Assembly: GCA_022566015.1 (NCBI GenBank)
Contig: JADFJT010000017.1
Span: 1 to 37,348, forward strand
Length of the DNA stretch: 37,348 nt
Source of the DNA: Pseudomonadota bacterium
Lineage (GTDB): Bacteria > Pseudomonadota > Gammaproteobacteria > GCA-001735895
Direction: 5' to 3'
Under the pieces are notes generated by a model. That model made no database searches. It was not told the DNA's origin and worked only from the letters and a program-made list of their open reading frames with translations. The translations under genes and the position numbers were made by a program. Shown here piece by piece: positions 24,396 to 33,122 of the stretch (positions within the stretch are counted from its first letter, which is position 1; each line of letters begins with the position of its first letter).

Positions 24396-25325
24396 ATGGA
24401 AGTTCTGCTCGCCAACCCACGCGGTTTTTGCGCAGGCGTCGATCGCGCTATCGAAATAGTCGAACGCGCTATCCAGTTATTTGGTGCGCCCATCTATGTA
24501 CGCCACGAAGTGGTGCATAACCGATACGTGGTTAACGACCTGAATCAGAAAGGTGCGATCTTCGTCGACGAACTCGACCAGGTACCCGATAACGGCACGG
24601 TTATTTTTAGCGCGCACGGGGTTTCCAAAGCAGTACAGAATGAAGCCAAACGACGCGGATTAAAAGTTTTCGATGCCACCTGCCCGCTGGTCACCAAGGT
24701 ACACATGGAGGTTAGTCGATACAGTCGTAAAGGCATAGAAACGATCCTGATCGGCCACAAAGGTCATCCAGAAGTCGAAGGTACGATGGGCCAATACGAC
24801 AAATCCCACGGTGGTGACATCTATCTGGTGGAGTCATCCGAAGATGTGGGTAATTTAAACATTAGAAATCCAGAAGAATTGCGATATGTCACGCAAACGA
24901 CACTGTCCAAAGACGACACTTCGGTGGTTATCGATACCCTGTACCGATATTTTCCCAGGATCCAGGGGCCTAAGAAAGATGATATTTGCTACGCCACGCA
25001 AAATCGCCAGGACGCCACCAAACTACTGGCCGAACATTGCGACCTGATCCTGGTAGTGGGTTCCAAAAACAGCTCCAACTCCAACCGCCTACGAGAAATA
25101 GCCGAAAACAGCAATATCGATGGCTACCTGATCGATAGTGCCGAAGATATACAACTCGACTGGTTCAAAAATAAAAGCCGAATTGGCCTAACCGCAGGCG
25201 CTTCAGCACCCGAGCTACTGGTGCAAAACGTAATCGAATTCCTCACCGACAATGGCGTAAGCTCGGTTTCGTCACTGGGCTTTGGCGAAGATATGGTATT
25301 TTCACTACCCAAGGCATTGCGCTAG
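24396..25325 (+). CDS. ispH: 4-hydroxy-3-methylbut-2-enyl diphosphate reductase
   Basis: A 309-aa iron-sulphur enzyme for the last step of the MEP pathway, making IPP and DMAPP. The three cluster Cys are in place: Cys12 ([12 protein letters not shown]), Cys96 (DATCPLV) and Cys198 ([11 protein letters not shown]). [20 protein letters not shown] and [10 protein letters not shown] supply substrate-binding residues, and the C-terminal ASAPE motif is present. Length equals that of E. coli IspH within a few residues. It begins three bases after the lspA stop. In many relatives fkpB lies between lspA and ispH; here it is absent, so the order is ribF-ileS-lspA-ispH. Confidence 0.96.
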   Translation: MEVLLANPRGFCAGVDRAIEIVERAIQLFGAPIYVRHEVVHNRYVVNDLNQKGAIFVDELDQVPDNGTVIFSAHGVSKAVQNEAKRRGLKVFDATCPLVTKVHMEVSRYSRKGIETILIGHKGHPEVEGTMGQYDKSHGGDIYLVESSEDVGNLNIRNPEELRYVTQTTLSKDDTSVVIDTLYRYFPRIQGPKKDDICYATQNRQDATKLLAEHCDLILVVGSKNSSNSNRLREIAENSNIDGYLIDSAEDIQLDWFKNKSRIGLTAGASAPELLVQNVIEFLTDNGVSSVSSLGFGEDMVFSLPKALR

Positions 25326-25437
25326 CAAATCAAGGCCGTCCCAGTATAAAAAATATCCTAAAGAACAATAATTGCCAGTGACTAAGTACGGATAGCGTAA
25401 CGTCCTGTAAAAAATTCCGTCGGTTACATCTCGATAG

Positions 25438-25551
25438 GAAGGCTGCCTCGGGTGAATGACCACAAAACCGTATTTTTCAGGGATGAAAAATCCGAGCGCC
25501 CACGGATGGGTTTACAGCGTGTTTTTTGGGCTTTCACCCTAGGTAGTCTGC
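25438..25551. repeat. 114-bp structured element with terminal inverted repeats and internal hairpins (MITE/REPIN-like)
   Basis: The 19-bp ends (25438-25456 and 25533-25551) are imperfect inverted repeats matching at about 15 positions, around GGGTGAA/TTCACCC. Inside are a perfect 8-bp stem ATTTTTCA-GGGA-TGAAAAAT (25472-25491) and CCCA-CGGA-TGGG (25499-25510). It carries no ORF. Words such as CAAAACCGTATTTTTCA and GCCCAC..ATGGGTT recur upstream of the RAYT gene at 36838-36897, which suggests a mobilised repeat family. It sits between the convergent ispH and histidine kinase genes. Confidence 0.65.
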
Positions 25552-25609
25552 TACCCATAAAAAGAAGCGTATAAATACCAAAATTACAGTTATGGTTTAC
25601 GTTAAATAG

Positions 25610-25632
25610 ATTCCGGGTCTTACGCCCGGAAT
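25610..25632. repeat. REP-like hairpin, possible ispH terminator
   Basis: ATTCCGGG, a 7-base loop and CCCGGAAT form a perfect 8-bp stem, followed by GACGG, a common REP flank, and 11 bases later by T5. It lies downstream of ispH and before the end of the convergent kinase gene. It could help terminate ispH, but the T-run is too distant for a textbook terminator. The rest of 25326-25646 outside this and the 114-bp element shows nothing clear. Confidence 0.6.
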
Positions 25633-25646
25633 GACGGGGTTCCTTT

Positions 25647-27722
25647 TTATACCACCCGAAACTTAATTCGAAATTCAGCCCCCGGCTCGCAATTGACCAC
25701 ATCCACTTCACCATCCATACCCACGGTCAATTGATGCACCAGTGCGAGACCTATGCCCGTGCCAACGGTTTCGCGGGTGAGTTCATTTTCACTGCGGTAA
25801 AATAATCTGAAAATCTTCTTCATCTGGTCTTTGGCGATACCCGGGCCAAAGTCTCGAATACTGAATCGCACCCATCGCTGCTGTAGTAACTGAACACGAA
25901 ACTGCACTGTCTTAATCTTCGCATCGTTTGAAAACTTGATCGCATTATCGACCAGGTTAATGATGATCTGGGTCATCCAGTCCGGGTCTAGATTCAGTTT
26001 CAAAGTATTAACGGATTCGCCAATGTCCAGTTCAAGCGTAAACCCAGCCTGATCGAGTTGGGATTGGAGTTTGGGCAGCAATTCTTTCACCAATGCATCC
26101 AGGCTAATGAATTCGCGCGTTGGTCCCTGCTCGTTGCGCGATAATCGAGCTAGCTGTAGTACATTGTTGATCAACCGCGATAAGCGCTCACTCTCGTTGA
26201 AGATAAAGTCATAATAGGTCTGTTTACGCGCCTCGTCAGCCCAGCCTTCGCGCAGCATTTCCGCGTACATGCGAATCGAGGTCAGCGGGGTTTTCAATTC
26301 GTGACTGACGGCCGATACAAAGTCCTGCTGCTGCCGCCCGAGCGCAATTTGACGTGCACCGAGCCTGTACAATGAAATAAATCCACCCACCAGCACGAGC
26401 GCCAGGATCAGCGCGATCCAGACGATAACCTGGGCACCGGCGCCGACCTGTAATCGTGCGAGACTAAATATCAATTCGATGTCACTGAATGGATCCAGCA
26501 GTCGTGTCTGGTATAACAATTCATTGCCCCGATTTGATACTTCAGTGCTATCAGTATTAGCGCTCGAACCATATAGAGTCAGAATGCTACCCTGATAAGC
26601 CACGACCAGATCACTGGTCGAAGACAGTGCCGACTGGTGAAACGCAGGTTCAACTAATGGGTCGATAAACCGCTCGGGATCGAGCAACAGGCCCTGTACG
26701 TAGCGCTCCTGGTTACGCCATACGCTGCGAAACAAAACGAAGTGCCCACTATCGAGCAGGCTAAGCTCAAACGGGCCCACCTCGCTTTCAAAGGTACGAA
26801 TCCTGACCCCCGTTTGACCACCGCCAGGAAGCCGGGACTCCGCAATTACATCATCGGACAGGGTAAGTGCGTCCAGCTCATTGCCAAATCCTGATGCTGG
26901 CAGGCTTTCCGGTAATATGGCTATTTGCCTGCGTAACGTTTTCTCCGTTCGTACCCGTTCATTATCCAGCGATTTTTTGCGCAATGGCCGCGCGGCTATT
27001 TGATAGTTTTCTGCCAGATCCAAATCCTCTACCCGTCCCACCAGGCTGGACGACTCAAGCTTAAGACTATCCTTCCTTTTCCTGTTTTTTAACTGGTCGA
27101 ATGCCATTTGCCCCTGCACGCTCAATTCCATGCTTTCGGCAGGCGCGCTCATAAAACTAGCTGGAGACTCGGCGACGATTACTCTCTCTTCCTGCTCTAA
27201 CATTCCGATTTTTTGCGGTTGCAGGAGGGCTGCAGGCAATTCCTCACTCGCGTCGGCTTTCTTGACCAGTCGATTTTGACTCAGGATATCGCGAAGACTA
27301 ATGGCCTTATCCTCACGTTGGCGCAATTCACTGGATGAAATCCCATAACTTGACGCATTGGTTTTCGGTAGTATCGGAGTTTCAAGCTGACCCTGTGCAT
27401 CGACCTGAAAATATCCGATTAACCCGGGAATATCTGATTTGAGCGGAAATTCCGATAAGGGTGAACGTTGCAGGAAAGTCGATCCATCCCCCCCTGCTAC
27501 GTTGAGAAACTCATAATCAGCAAAGGACCGGTTTTCTTCGCGCTGCATCAACTCGGCAAATTGAGCCTGGATGCGTAGCGTCAATTCTCTGGCTAACTGC
27601 TGGTGTTGATAAAATACTTCCCACTTCAACTGCGCATAAGCCTGATAGACCAGAATCGCGCTCGGTAACGCGAGTGCAATAAATAAAATAAGCAGTAATA
27701 ATTTAAGGCGAGGAATACTCAT
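25647..27722 (-). CDS. Membrane sensor histidine kinase with large periplasmic domain
   Basis: A 691-aa kinase with an N-terminal membrane helix (about 6-27), a periplasmic region of roughly 400 residues, a second helix (about 430-451, VIVWIALILALVLVGGF), a HisKA domain with phosphoacceptor His474 in FVSAVSHELKTPL, and a HATPase domain (N box NLVDNAIKFS, G1 DFGPGI, G2 GTGIGLAL). The periplasmic part is unusually large and not a family I recognise; its middle (about 130-260) is charged and low in hydrophobic content. The gene overlaps the response-regulator gene by four bases (ATGA). The divergent pspA-like operon next door is the obvious candidate target. The signal is unknown; envelope stress is inferred from context. 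Confidence 0.9.
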   Translation of the reverse strand: MSIPRLKLLLLILFIALALPSAILVYQAYAQLKWEVFYQHQQLARELTLRIQAQFAELMQREENRSFADYEFLNVAGGDGSTFLQRSPLSEFPLKSDIPGLIGYFQVDAQGQLETPILPKTNASSYGISSSELRQREDKAISLRDILSQNRLVKKADASEELPAALLQPQKIGMLEQEERVIVAESPASFMSAPAESMELSVQGQMAFDQLKNRKRKDSLKLESSSLVGRVEDLDLAENYQIAARPLRKKSLDNERVRTEKTLRRQIAILPESLPASGFGNELDALTLSDDVIAESRLPGGGQTGVRIRTFESEVGPFELSLLDSGHFVLFRSVWRNQERYVQGLLLDPERFIDPLVEPAFHQSALSSTSDLVVAYQGSILTLYGSSANTDSTEVSNRGNELLYQTRLLDPFSDIELIFSLARLQVGAGAQVIVWIALILALVLVGGFISLYRLGARQIALGRQQQDFVSAVSHELKTPLTSIRMYAEMLREGWADEARKQTYYDFIFNESERLSRLINNVLQLARLSRNEQGPTREFISLDALVKELLPKLQSQLDQAGFTLELDIGESVNTLKLNLDPDWMTQIIINLVDNAIKFSNDAKIKTVQFRVQLLQQRWVRFSIRDFGPGIAKDQMKKIFRLFYRSENELTRETVGTGIGLALVHQLTVGMDGEVDVVNCEPGAEFRIKFRVV

Positions 27723-28420
27723 TCACTCATACTCACCATCAAACGGTATCCGGCTCCACGCACAGTAACGATCACCTCTGGATTAGAAGCATCCTGTTCA
27801 ATTTTACGGCGTAACTTCGCGATGTGAATATCGACAGTTCGGGTTTCAATTTCCATCTGACTGGCGTAACCCCACACCTTGACCAGCAATTCTTCTCGCG
27901 AAACCGGCCGCCCGGCCTGGCTGTTGAGATACTCCAGGACATCCATTTCTCTGCGCGTGAATACTACGTCGTCCCCGGCGCATAAATTTTGCGTATCGAT
28001 CAATAGGCCATTTTTAAGATGGATTTCTGCCTCCATCTCATCTCCAATCCGGGCTCGGCGCAGCACTGCCTGCACACGCAAAACCAATTGGGTGACGGAG
28101 AAAGGTTTAGAGACATAGTCGTCGGCCCCGAGCGTCAAGCCTTGCACGATGTCTTCGTCGCTAGTTCGGGCAGTGAGCATGATCACAGGCTGATAACGAT
28201 CCTGTTGGCGAATTCGCTCGCAAATTTCGAACCCATTGATACCCGGCAGCATCACGTCAAGCAAAATCAGGTCATACAGTCCGCTCAGGGCCTTGCGTAA
28301 ACCCTCTTCGCCATGTTCGGCAAAATCAACATCGTAACCGTGATAGACGAACACATCCACCAGACCGGTGCGAATCGCGACCTCGTCTTCGACTATTAAC
28401 AAATGCATTTTTTTTACCAT
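27719..28420 (-). CDS. OmpR/PhoB-family response regulator
   Basis: A 233-aa regulator with an N-terminal receiver (acidic pair in LLIVEDE, phosphoacceptor Asp in LILLDVMLPGINGFE, Thr in MLTART, Lys in VSKPFS) and a C-terminal winged-helix DNA-binding domain (FTRREMDVLEYL ... ELLVKVWGY ... TRTVDIHIAKLRRKIE ... VRGAGYRL). I use ATG 28420; the track's TTG 28426 adds only two residues, and ATG 28408 is also possible. It is cotranscribed with the kinase through a 4-base overlap. Regulators of this group bind tandem repeats spaced about one helical turn, and such a pair lies in the promoter region shared with the pspA-like operon. Confidence 0.93.
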   Translation of the reverse strand: MVKKMHLLIVEDEVAIRTGLVDVFVYHGYDVDFAEHGEEGLRKALSGLYDLILLDVMLPGINGFEICERIRQQDRYQPVIMLTARTSDEDIVQGLTLGADDYVSKPFSVTQLVLRVQAVLRRARIGDEMEAEIHLKNGLLIDTQNLCAGDDVVFTRREMDVLEYLNSQAGRPVSREELLVKVWGYASQMEIETRTVDIHIAKLRRKIEQDASNPEVIVTVRGAGYRLMVSMSE

Positions 28421-28453
28421 AGGCAAAGCCTAACATCCCCTGATTCTACGTTT

Positions 28454-28469
28454 GTAAATTTTTTGTAAA
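28454..28469. promoter_or_regulatory. Tandem GTAAA-N6-GTAAA site, candidate response-regulator box
   Basis: Two GTAAA words, within TTTGTAAA repeats, are spaced exactly 11 bases start to start in the region between the divergent response-regulator and pspA-like genes. OmpR-family regulators bind direct repeats at this period, and the CpxR consensus is GTAAA-N5-GTAAA, one base shorter. Position suggests control of both divergent operons. Binding is inferred. Confidence 0.5.
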
Positions 28470-28567
28470 ACCTGCCCCGTAGATTTTACCTGATCCTGTC
28501 TATCAGAATTCACGACGTCTTCCTAGAATCTCTACAAGTTTCTAACACCCCTTTGGAGGTAAACCAG

Positions 28568-29095
28568 ATGGCATTAATCACCCGCATATCCCGCCTGTTC
28601 CAGGCGGACTTTCACGCGGTACTGGACCGCATAGAAGAACCCGATATTCAACTTAAGCAGGCGATTCGGGAGATGCAGTTTGAACTGCTACAGGACGAGC
28701 AACGCCTGGCCTTAATGCAACACGAGGCTGAATCGCTCTCAGACCGGGCAGCGCAATCTAAACATCAGCTGAGCGAATTCGGCACCGAACTAGACATATG
28801 TTTCAGTGCTAAAAAAGAGGACCTCGCCCGCGACTTGATCAGGCGCAAGCTCGAAACTGAAAGGCAATTGAGTACTACGGCGCTGCAGAGTAAAGCGAAT
28901 CAAACCTCGCTCAAAAACCTGCAACAACGCCTCGATGAAAATCGCCAGTCGCTCGACAACATGAAACAAAAGCTGGACTTGCTCACCGATAACGCTGGCC
29001 GCCCGGTCGAGGATCTTAATTCGAATACAGTCATTCGTAGCGAAGAGATCGAAATAGCATTTCTACGCGAAAAACAGAAGCGGGCTGCGTCATGA
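28568..29095 (+). CDS. PspA/IM30-family protein
   Basis: A 175-aa protein almost wholly composed of heptad-rich helix, with the PspA pattern at the start: MALITRISRLFQADFHAVLDRIEEPD, then IQLKQAIREMQFEL and a long coiled coil up to about residue 145. PspA-type proteins peripherally bind and stabilise the inner membrane during envelope stress and are related to ESCRT-III. It is shorter than E. coli PspA (222 aa), missing the last helix. The start is ATG 28568 because GGAGG lies eight bases before it; the track's earlier start is not supported. It overlaps the next gene by ATGA. Adjacent PspF, PspB and PspC are absent; control is probably by the divergent two-component system. Confidence 0.85.
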   Translation: MALITRISRLFQADFHAVLDRIEEPDIQLKQAIREMQFELLQDEQRLALMQHEAESLSDRAAQSKHQLSEFGTELDICFSAKKEDLARDLIRRKLETERQLSTTALQSKANQTSLKNLQQRLDENRQSLDNMKQKLDLLTDNAGRPVEDLNSNTVIRSEEIEIAFLREKQKRAAS

Positions 29096-29658
29096 AGACA
29101 CCCGGCATTCTCGAAGGAACAAGTGTCGCGATTATTGCAAGCCTCGCTAGTGGCGTATTAGGTGCGCTGTTACCCATACTGGTTTCGAATGCAACAAGCG
29201 TACGAATCGTGATCGCGTCGCTGGCGCTCGCATACCTGTTATTCCTGTTAAAACGCAGTGCTGAACGCAGTGGGCGAGTCCTGATGATGGTCGCGTGGCT
29301 AATCGTAACGCTCGGCGCCTGGATACTCGACATTTCACTGCTCGGGTTTGTTCTGAGCCAGGCCACTACTATCTGGATCATTCGTTCGCTCTATTTTCAT
29401 TCGTCGATATTGCCTACCTTGCTTGATCTCGGACTGATTGCATTCGGCCTGACCGCGAGTGCATGGGCGATATTGCAAACCGGCAGCGTGGTGCTGGCGA
29501 TCTGGTGTTTCTTCTTAAGCCAGTCTTTATTCGGTCTGATACCCAGCTTCGGCGGTTCACGAGTCAGTTTCACCGACTTTAACACGGGGCATCACGATCG
29601 CTTTCAATCGGCCCATCGAGTAGCACTCGATGCGGTGCGGAAACTTTCAGCTCACTAA
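29092..29658 (+). CDS. Unknown multi-spanning membrane protein in the pspA-like operon
   Basis: A 188-aa protein with about five or six hydrophobic segments (for example VAIIASLASGVLGALLPILV, IVIASLALAYLLFLL, MVAWLIVTLGAWILDISLLGFVL, LLDLGLIAFGLTASAWAIL) and a short polar C-terminus containing HHDRFQSAHR. I do not recognise a named family. It overlaps the pspA-like gene by four bases, so it is certainly cotranslated with it, and the VWA gene begins 22 bases after its stop. The context suggests that it anchors or senses at the inner membrane for the PspA-like protein, by analogy with PspB/PspC, but that is inference. Confidence 0.8.
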   Translation: MKTPGILEGTSVAIIASLASGVLGALLPILVSNATSVRIVIASLALAYLLFLLKRSAERSGRVLMMVAWLIVTLGAWILDISLLGFVLSQATTIWIIRSLYFHSSILPTLLDLGLIAFGLTASAWAILQTGSVVLAIWCFFLSQSLFGLIPSFGGSRVSFTDFNTGHHDRFQSAHRVALDAVRKLSAH

Positions 29659-29680
29659 TCACAACCAAGAGGTAAAAATC

Positions 29681-30871
29681 ATGAAAACCAAGTTAATCTC
29701 ACTGGCATTATTCGCCACCACGGCTATCGGTATCGCGGTGTTTCCGTCGATCCAGCAGGCGCAGGCAATCGCGACGACCAATACTCTGATCGCACCTGCC
29801 CAGGACTACCGTATCGAAGTCGTGTTCGTGCTCGACACCACCAGCAGTATGAGCGGATTGATTCAGGCCGCTAAAGAGAAAATATGGTCGATTGCTACCA
29901 CGATGGCCTCGGCCCAGCAATCACCCGATATCAGCATGGGTCTGGTCGCTTTTCGTGACCGCGGCGACGCCTACGTCACTCGGGTATTCGATCTCTCCCA
30001 GGATCTCGATTCGATGTACGCGAGCCTGATGGATTTAAAGGCTAAAGGAGGTGGCGACGGGCCGGAAAGCGTCAACAAGGCGATGTTCGATGCGATCAAC
30101 CATATTGCCTGGAGTAAGGACAACAGCGTCTATAAGGTCGTCTTCCTGGTCGGAGATGCACCGCCACATATGGATTACGCAAACGATGTTAGCTATGCCA
30201 CCACGCTCGAAATGGCTCGCGACAAGGGCATCGTGGTGAATACTATCCAAAGCGGTCGGGATCAGGCTACCGCCCGATACTGGCAGGATATCGCACGAAT
30301 CGGGACCGGCGTGTACTTCCAGGTCGAAGATTCGGGTAATGCGGTGGCAATCGCAACCCCATTCGATAAAAAACTCTCCGAACTGGCGACCAGGCTCGAA
30401 CAAACACGCCTGTACTACGGCAACGAAGAAGAGAAAGCAGCCCAAAAGAGCAAGCTTGACGCAGGCAGCAAGCTACACCGTGAATTATCTGAAGCTGCAC
30501 TCGCTCGACGCGCTATCTTCAACGCGACTAATAGCGGTGAATCAAACTTCCTGGGCGAAGGTGAGCTGGTCGATGCGATAGTCAGTGGCCGGGTAGAACT
30601 CGATGATATAGACAGGGACCACCTGCCCTCGAGCTTGCAGGCAATGGCACCGAAAGAGGCGTTGACGCTTATATCTGAAAAGGCCAAACGGCGTGACTCA
30701 CTCAAAAAAGAGATCGCAAGCGTATCTGAATCGCGTAGCAGATATATCAGGCAAAAAATCGATGCACTGGGTGGAGTAGCCGGATCGCTCGATGAAATGA
30801 TCTTCGGCGTGATAAAAGACCAGGCTCGAGCCAAAGGTTTGATCTATGAAAATGAAAGTGCCAGTTATTGA
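29681..30871 (+). CDS. Secreted von Willebrand factor type A domain protein
   Basis: A 396-aa protein with an N-terminal signal peptide (MKTKLISLALFATTAIGI, likely cut after QAQA near residue 29) and a VWA domain (about 43-240). The MIDAS metal site is DTTSS (Asp52, Thr54, Ser56), with further likely ligand regions at FRDRGD and GGGDGPES. The remaining part is helical and charged and ends near KARGLIYE-like sequence. VWA domains mediate metal-dependent protein contacts, here in the periplasm or outside. I choose ATG 29681 because AAGAGG precedes it; the track start lies in the previous gene. It is the third gene of the PspA-like operon and is convergent with bioF, 13 bases away. Confidence 0.85.
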   Translation: MKTKLISLALFATTAIGIAVFPSIQQAQAIATTNTLIAPAQDYRIEVVFVLDTTSSMSGLIQAAKEKIWSIATTMASAQQSPDISMGLVAFRDRGDAYVTRVFDLSQDLDSMYASLMDLKAKGGGDGPESVNKAMFDAINHIAWSKDNSVYKVVFLVGDAPPHMDYANDVSYATTLEMARDKGIVVNTIQSGRDQATARYWQDIARIGTGVYFQVEDSGNAVAIATPFDKKLSELATRLEQTRLYYGNEEEKAAQKSKLDAGSKLHRELSEAALARRAIFNATNSGESNFLGEGELVDAIVSGRVELDDIDRDHLPSSLQAMAPKEALTLISEKAKRRDSLKKEIASVSESRSRYIRQKIDALGGVAGSLDEMIFGVIKDQARAKGLIYENESASY

Positions 30872-30884
30872 TATCAAGTAGACT

Positions 30885-32048
30885 CTATTGCTGGTCTGGG
30901 TAAAACCGGGCCAGCAGGTTAACCAGCTGATCTATATCCGATTTCTCGTGTGCGGCAGACAGGGTCACGCGCAATCGAGCACTACCTACGGGCACCGTCG
31001 GGGGTCGAATCGCCCCAACGTGAATACCCTCGCGCATCAGCTTATTGCTTAATTCAAGCGTACGATTGTTATCACCAGTTACAATCGGTTGAATAGCCGT
31101 ATTGGAGGGCATCAATTCCACATCGATTCCAGCCATACGTTCGCGAAAATAGGTGATTAATTCCTGCAGTTTTTCCCGGCGCCAGGCCTCCTGTTCAATG
31201 ATAGCCAGACTGCACATTGTCGCCGCAGCAATGGCCGGTGGCGAAGCAGTGGTATAAATATACGGGCGCGCCTGCTGGATCAGAGTTTCGATTAAATCGT
31301 CGCTGCCGGCAACAAATGCACCCGCGGTACCGACAGCCTTCCCCAGCGTTGCCATCAAAATCGGTACCTGCTGCTGAGATAATTCGAGTTGTTCGAGCAA
31401 TCCAGCACCGGTTTTTCCGAGAACGCCAAATCCATGTGCATCATCGACCATGCACCAGCTTTGATGTCGCGCGGATATGCGGCTAATCTCGGTCAAGTCG
31501 GCACAATCTCCGTCCATGCTGAAAACTCCGTCGGTCATCACCAGTTTTCGACTTTCGCTCTGGTTTTCCTGCAGCAATGCGGCCAATTGTTCGGTGTCAT
31601 TGTGTCGATAGCGAACGAGCCTGGCACCGCAGATTTTGGCCGCATCGATCAGCGAGGCATGATTCAGCTTGTCCTGGTAAGCAAAATCGTGCCGACCCAG
31701 TAATGCCGAAGTGATTGCCAGGTTGGCCATATAACCGGTAGAAAATAATAGCGCCTGGTCTCGACCGGTGAATTCAGCCAAATGCTGTTCACAATCGTGG
31801 TGTAGCTGGCTGTGGCCGTTAATTAAATGCGCCGAGCCGCTACCAACCCCGTAGCTTTCTACCGCCTGGATAAAAGCGCGCTTTATATCCGGGTGATTCG
31901 CAAGCCCGAGATAATCGTTACTGCAAAAAGACAGTACCTGCCTGCCATCGATGGTGGGGCGAACGCCCTGTGCGGAATTGTTGATTAAACGCTTGCGAAA
32001 GAGTCCCGCCCTGCGTTTATTTTCTAGCTCCGAATTAAGATCGAACAT
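30885..32048 (-). CDS. bioF: 8-amino-7-oxononanoate synthase
   Basis: A 387-aa PLP enzyme that condenses pimeloyl-ACP/CoA with alanine in biotin synthesis. Hallmarks are SFCSNDYLGLANHP, the GSGSAHLINGH loop, FSTGYMAN, DDAHGFGVLG with the cofactor Asp, and the PLP Lys237 in TLGKAVGTAGAF. Length matches E. coli BioF (384 aa). It follows bioB by 17 bases on the same strand, the usual bioBF order. bioH, bioC and bioD are not downstream; the window continues instead with the convergent VWA gene, so those steps must be encoded elsewhere. Confidence 0.96.
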   Translation of the reverse strand: MFDLNSELENKRRAGLFRKRLINNSAQGVRPTIDGRQVLSFCSNDYLGLANHPDIKRAFIQAVESYGVGSGSAHLINGHSQLHHDCEQHLAEFTGRDQALLFSTGYMANLAITSALLGRHDFAYQDKLNHASLIDAAKICGARLVRYRHNDTEQLAALLQENQSESRKLVMTDGVFSMDGDCADLTEISRISARHQSWCMVDDAHGFGVLGKTGAGLLEQLELSQQQVPILMATLGKAVGTAGAFVAGSDDLIETLIQQARPYIYTTASPPAIAAATMCSLAIIEQEAWRREKLQELITYFRERMAGIDVELMPSNTAIQPIVTGDNNRTLELSNKLMREGIHVGAIRPPTVPVGSARLRVTLSAAHEKSDIDQLVNLLARFYPDQQ

Positions 32049-32065
32049 TGCGGCCCAATAACAAA

Positions 32066-33061
32066 TCAGGCTGCTGCCGTCTCCTTCGAGTCTTGCCGAA
32101 GTTTTGCGCTGGCATTGATACCGAGTTTTTCGAATAAGGCCAGATCCTCATTTTCTTCAGGATTAGGTGTGGTCAACAGCTTGTCACCGTAAAAAATAGA
32201 ATTCGCGCCTGCCAGAAAACAAAGCGCCTGCATTTCTTCACTCATATCATTTCGCCCGGCCGACAGGCGCACAGTAGACTTGGGCATGATGATGCGGGCC
32301 ACCGCAATGGTGCGCGCAAATTCAATCGGGTCGAGCGTCTCGGTGCCGTACAAGGGCGTATTTTCGACCTGGACTAGCAAATTGATTGGCACGCTTTGCG
32401 GGTGCTCGGGTAAATTGGCCAGTTGTTGCAACAACGCTGCCCGGTCCAGATCAGTCTCACCCATGCCGATGATTCCGCCGCAACAAACGTTGATGTTTTC
32501 GGCGCGTACATTTTCCAGCGTATCGAGCCTGTCCTGATAGGTCCGAGTGGTAATAATTTCCTTGTAGTATTCGGGCGAGGTATCCAGGTTATGGTTATAG
32601 TAATCGAGTCCCGCTGCCTTCAGTTTTTTTGTCTGTGGCCGGGTCAGCATTCCCAGAGTGACACAGGTTTCCAGGTCCAGATCTTTTACCACGCCGATCA
32701 TCTCGATGACTTTATCGAGATTCTTATCGGTCGGGTTACGCCAGGCAGCGCCCATGCAAAAACGGCTGGCGCCGTTGTTTTTTGCATTCAATGCCGCCTG
32801 TCTGACGTCTTCGAGTGGCATCAGGCGTTCGCGTTCGAGACCGGTATCGTACTTCGCACTTTGCGGGCAATAGGAACAATCTTCGGGGCAGGCGCCGGTT
32901 TTAATGCTCAGCAATGAACTGATCTGCACCGCGTTCGGATCGAAGTAGCGGCGGTGCGTAGTCTGCGCCTGAAATAATAAATCGTTGAAAGATTTCGCGA
33001 AAAGCGCTTTAATTTCATCCAGCGTCCAATCGTGCCTGATCGGTTGTACTAAGTCGGTCAT
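32066..33061 (-). CDS. bioB: Biotin synthase
   Basis: A 331-aa radical-SAM enzyme inserting sulphur into dethiobiotin. The radical-SAM Cys triad is Cys58, Cys62 and Cys65 ([12 protein letters not shown]). The sequences [24 protein letters not shown] and the Arg in [11 protein letters not shown], which ligates the second cluster, are all present. The N-terminus [13 protein letters not shown] is typical for proteobacterial BioB, and length is normal. It heads the bioBF operon and is divergent from comF with 61 bases between starts. I did not find a clear BirA operator in that gap. Confidence 0.97.
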   Translation of the reverse strand: MTDLVQPIRHDWTLDEIKALFAKSFNDLLFQAQTTHRRYFDPNAVQISSLLSIKTGACPEDCSYCPQSAKYDTGLERERLMPLEDVRQAALNAKNNGASRFCMGAAWRNPTDKNLDKVIEMIGVVKDLDLETCVTLGMLTRPQTKKLKAAGLDYYNHNLDTSPEYYKEIITTRTYQDRLDTLENVRAENINVCCGGIIGMGETDLDRAALLQQLANLPEHPQSVPINLLVQVENTPLYGTETLDPIEFARTIAVARIIMPKSTVRLSAGRNDMSEEMQALCFLAGANSIFYGDKLLTTPNPEENEDLALFEKLGINASAKLRQDSKETAAA

Positions 33062-33122
33062 AATTTCAATAGTTTCGAAGTCGATTAGGACGCCAAGTCT
33101 ATTGCAACAAAGGGATTAGTCA

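Noticed and set aside
33062-33122. BirA operator between bioB and comF
   Set aside because: I looked for the TTGTAAACC/GGTTTACAA dyad and did not find it in the 61-base gap.
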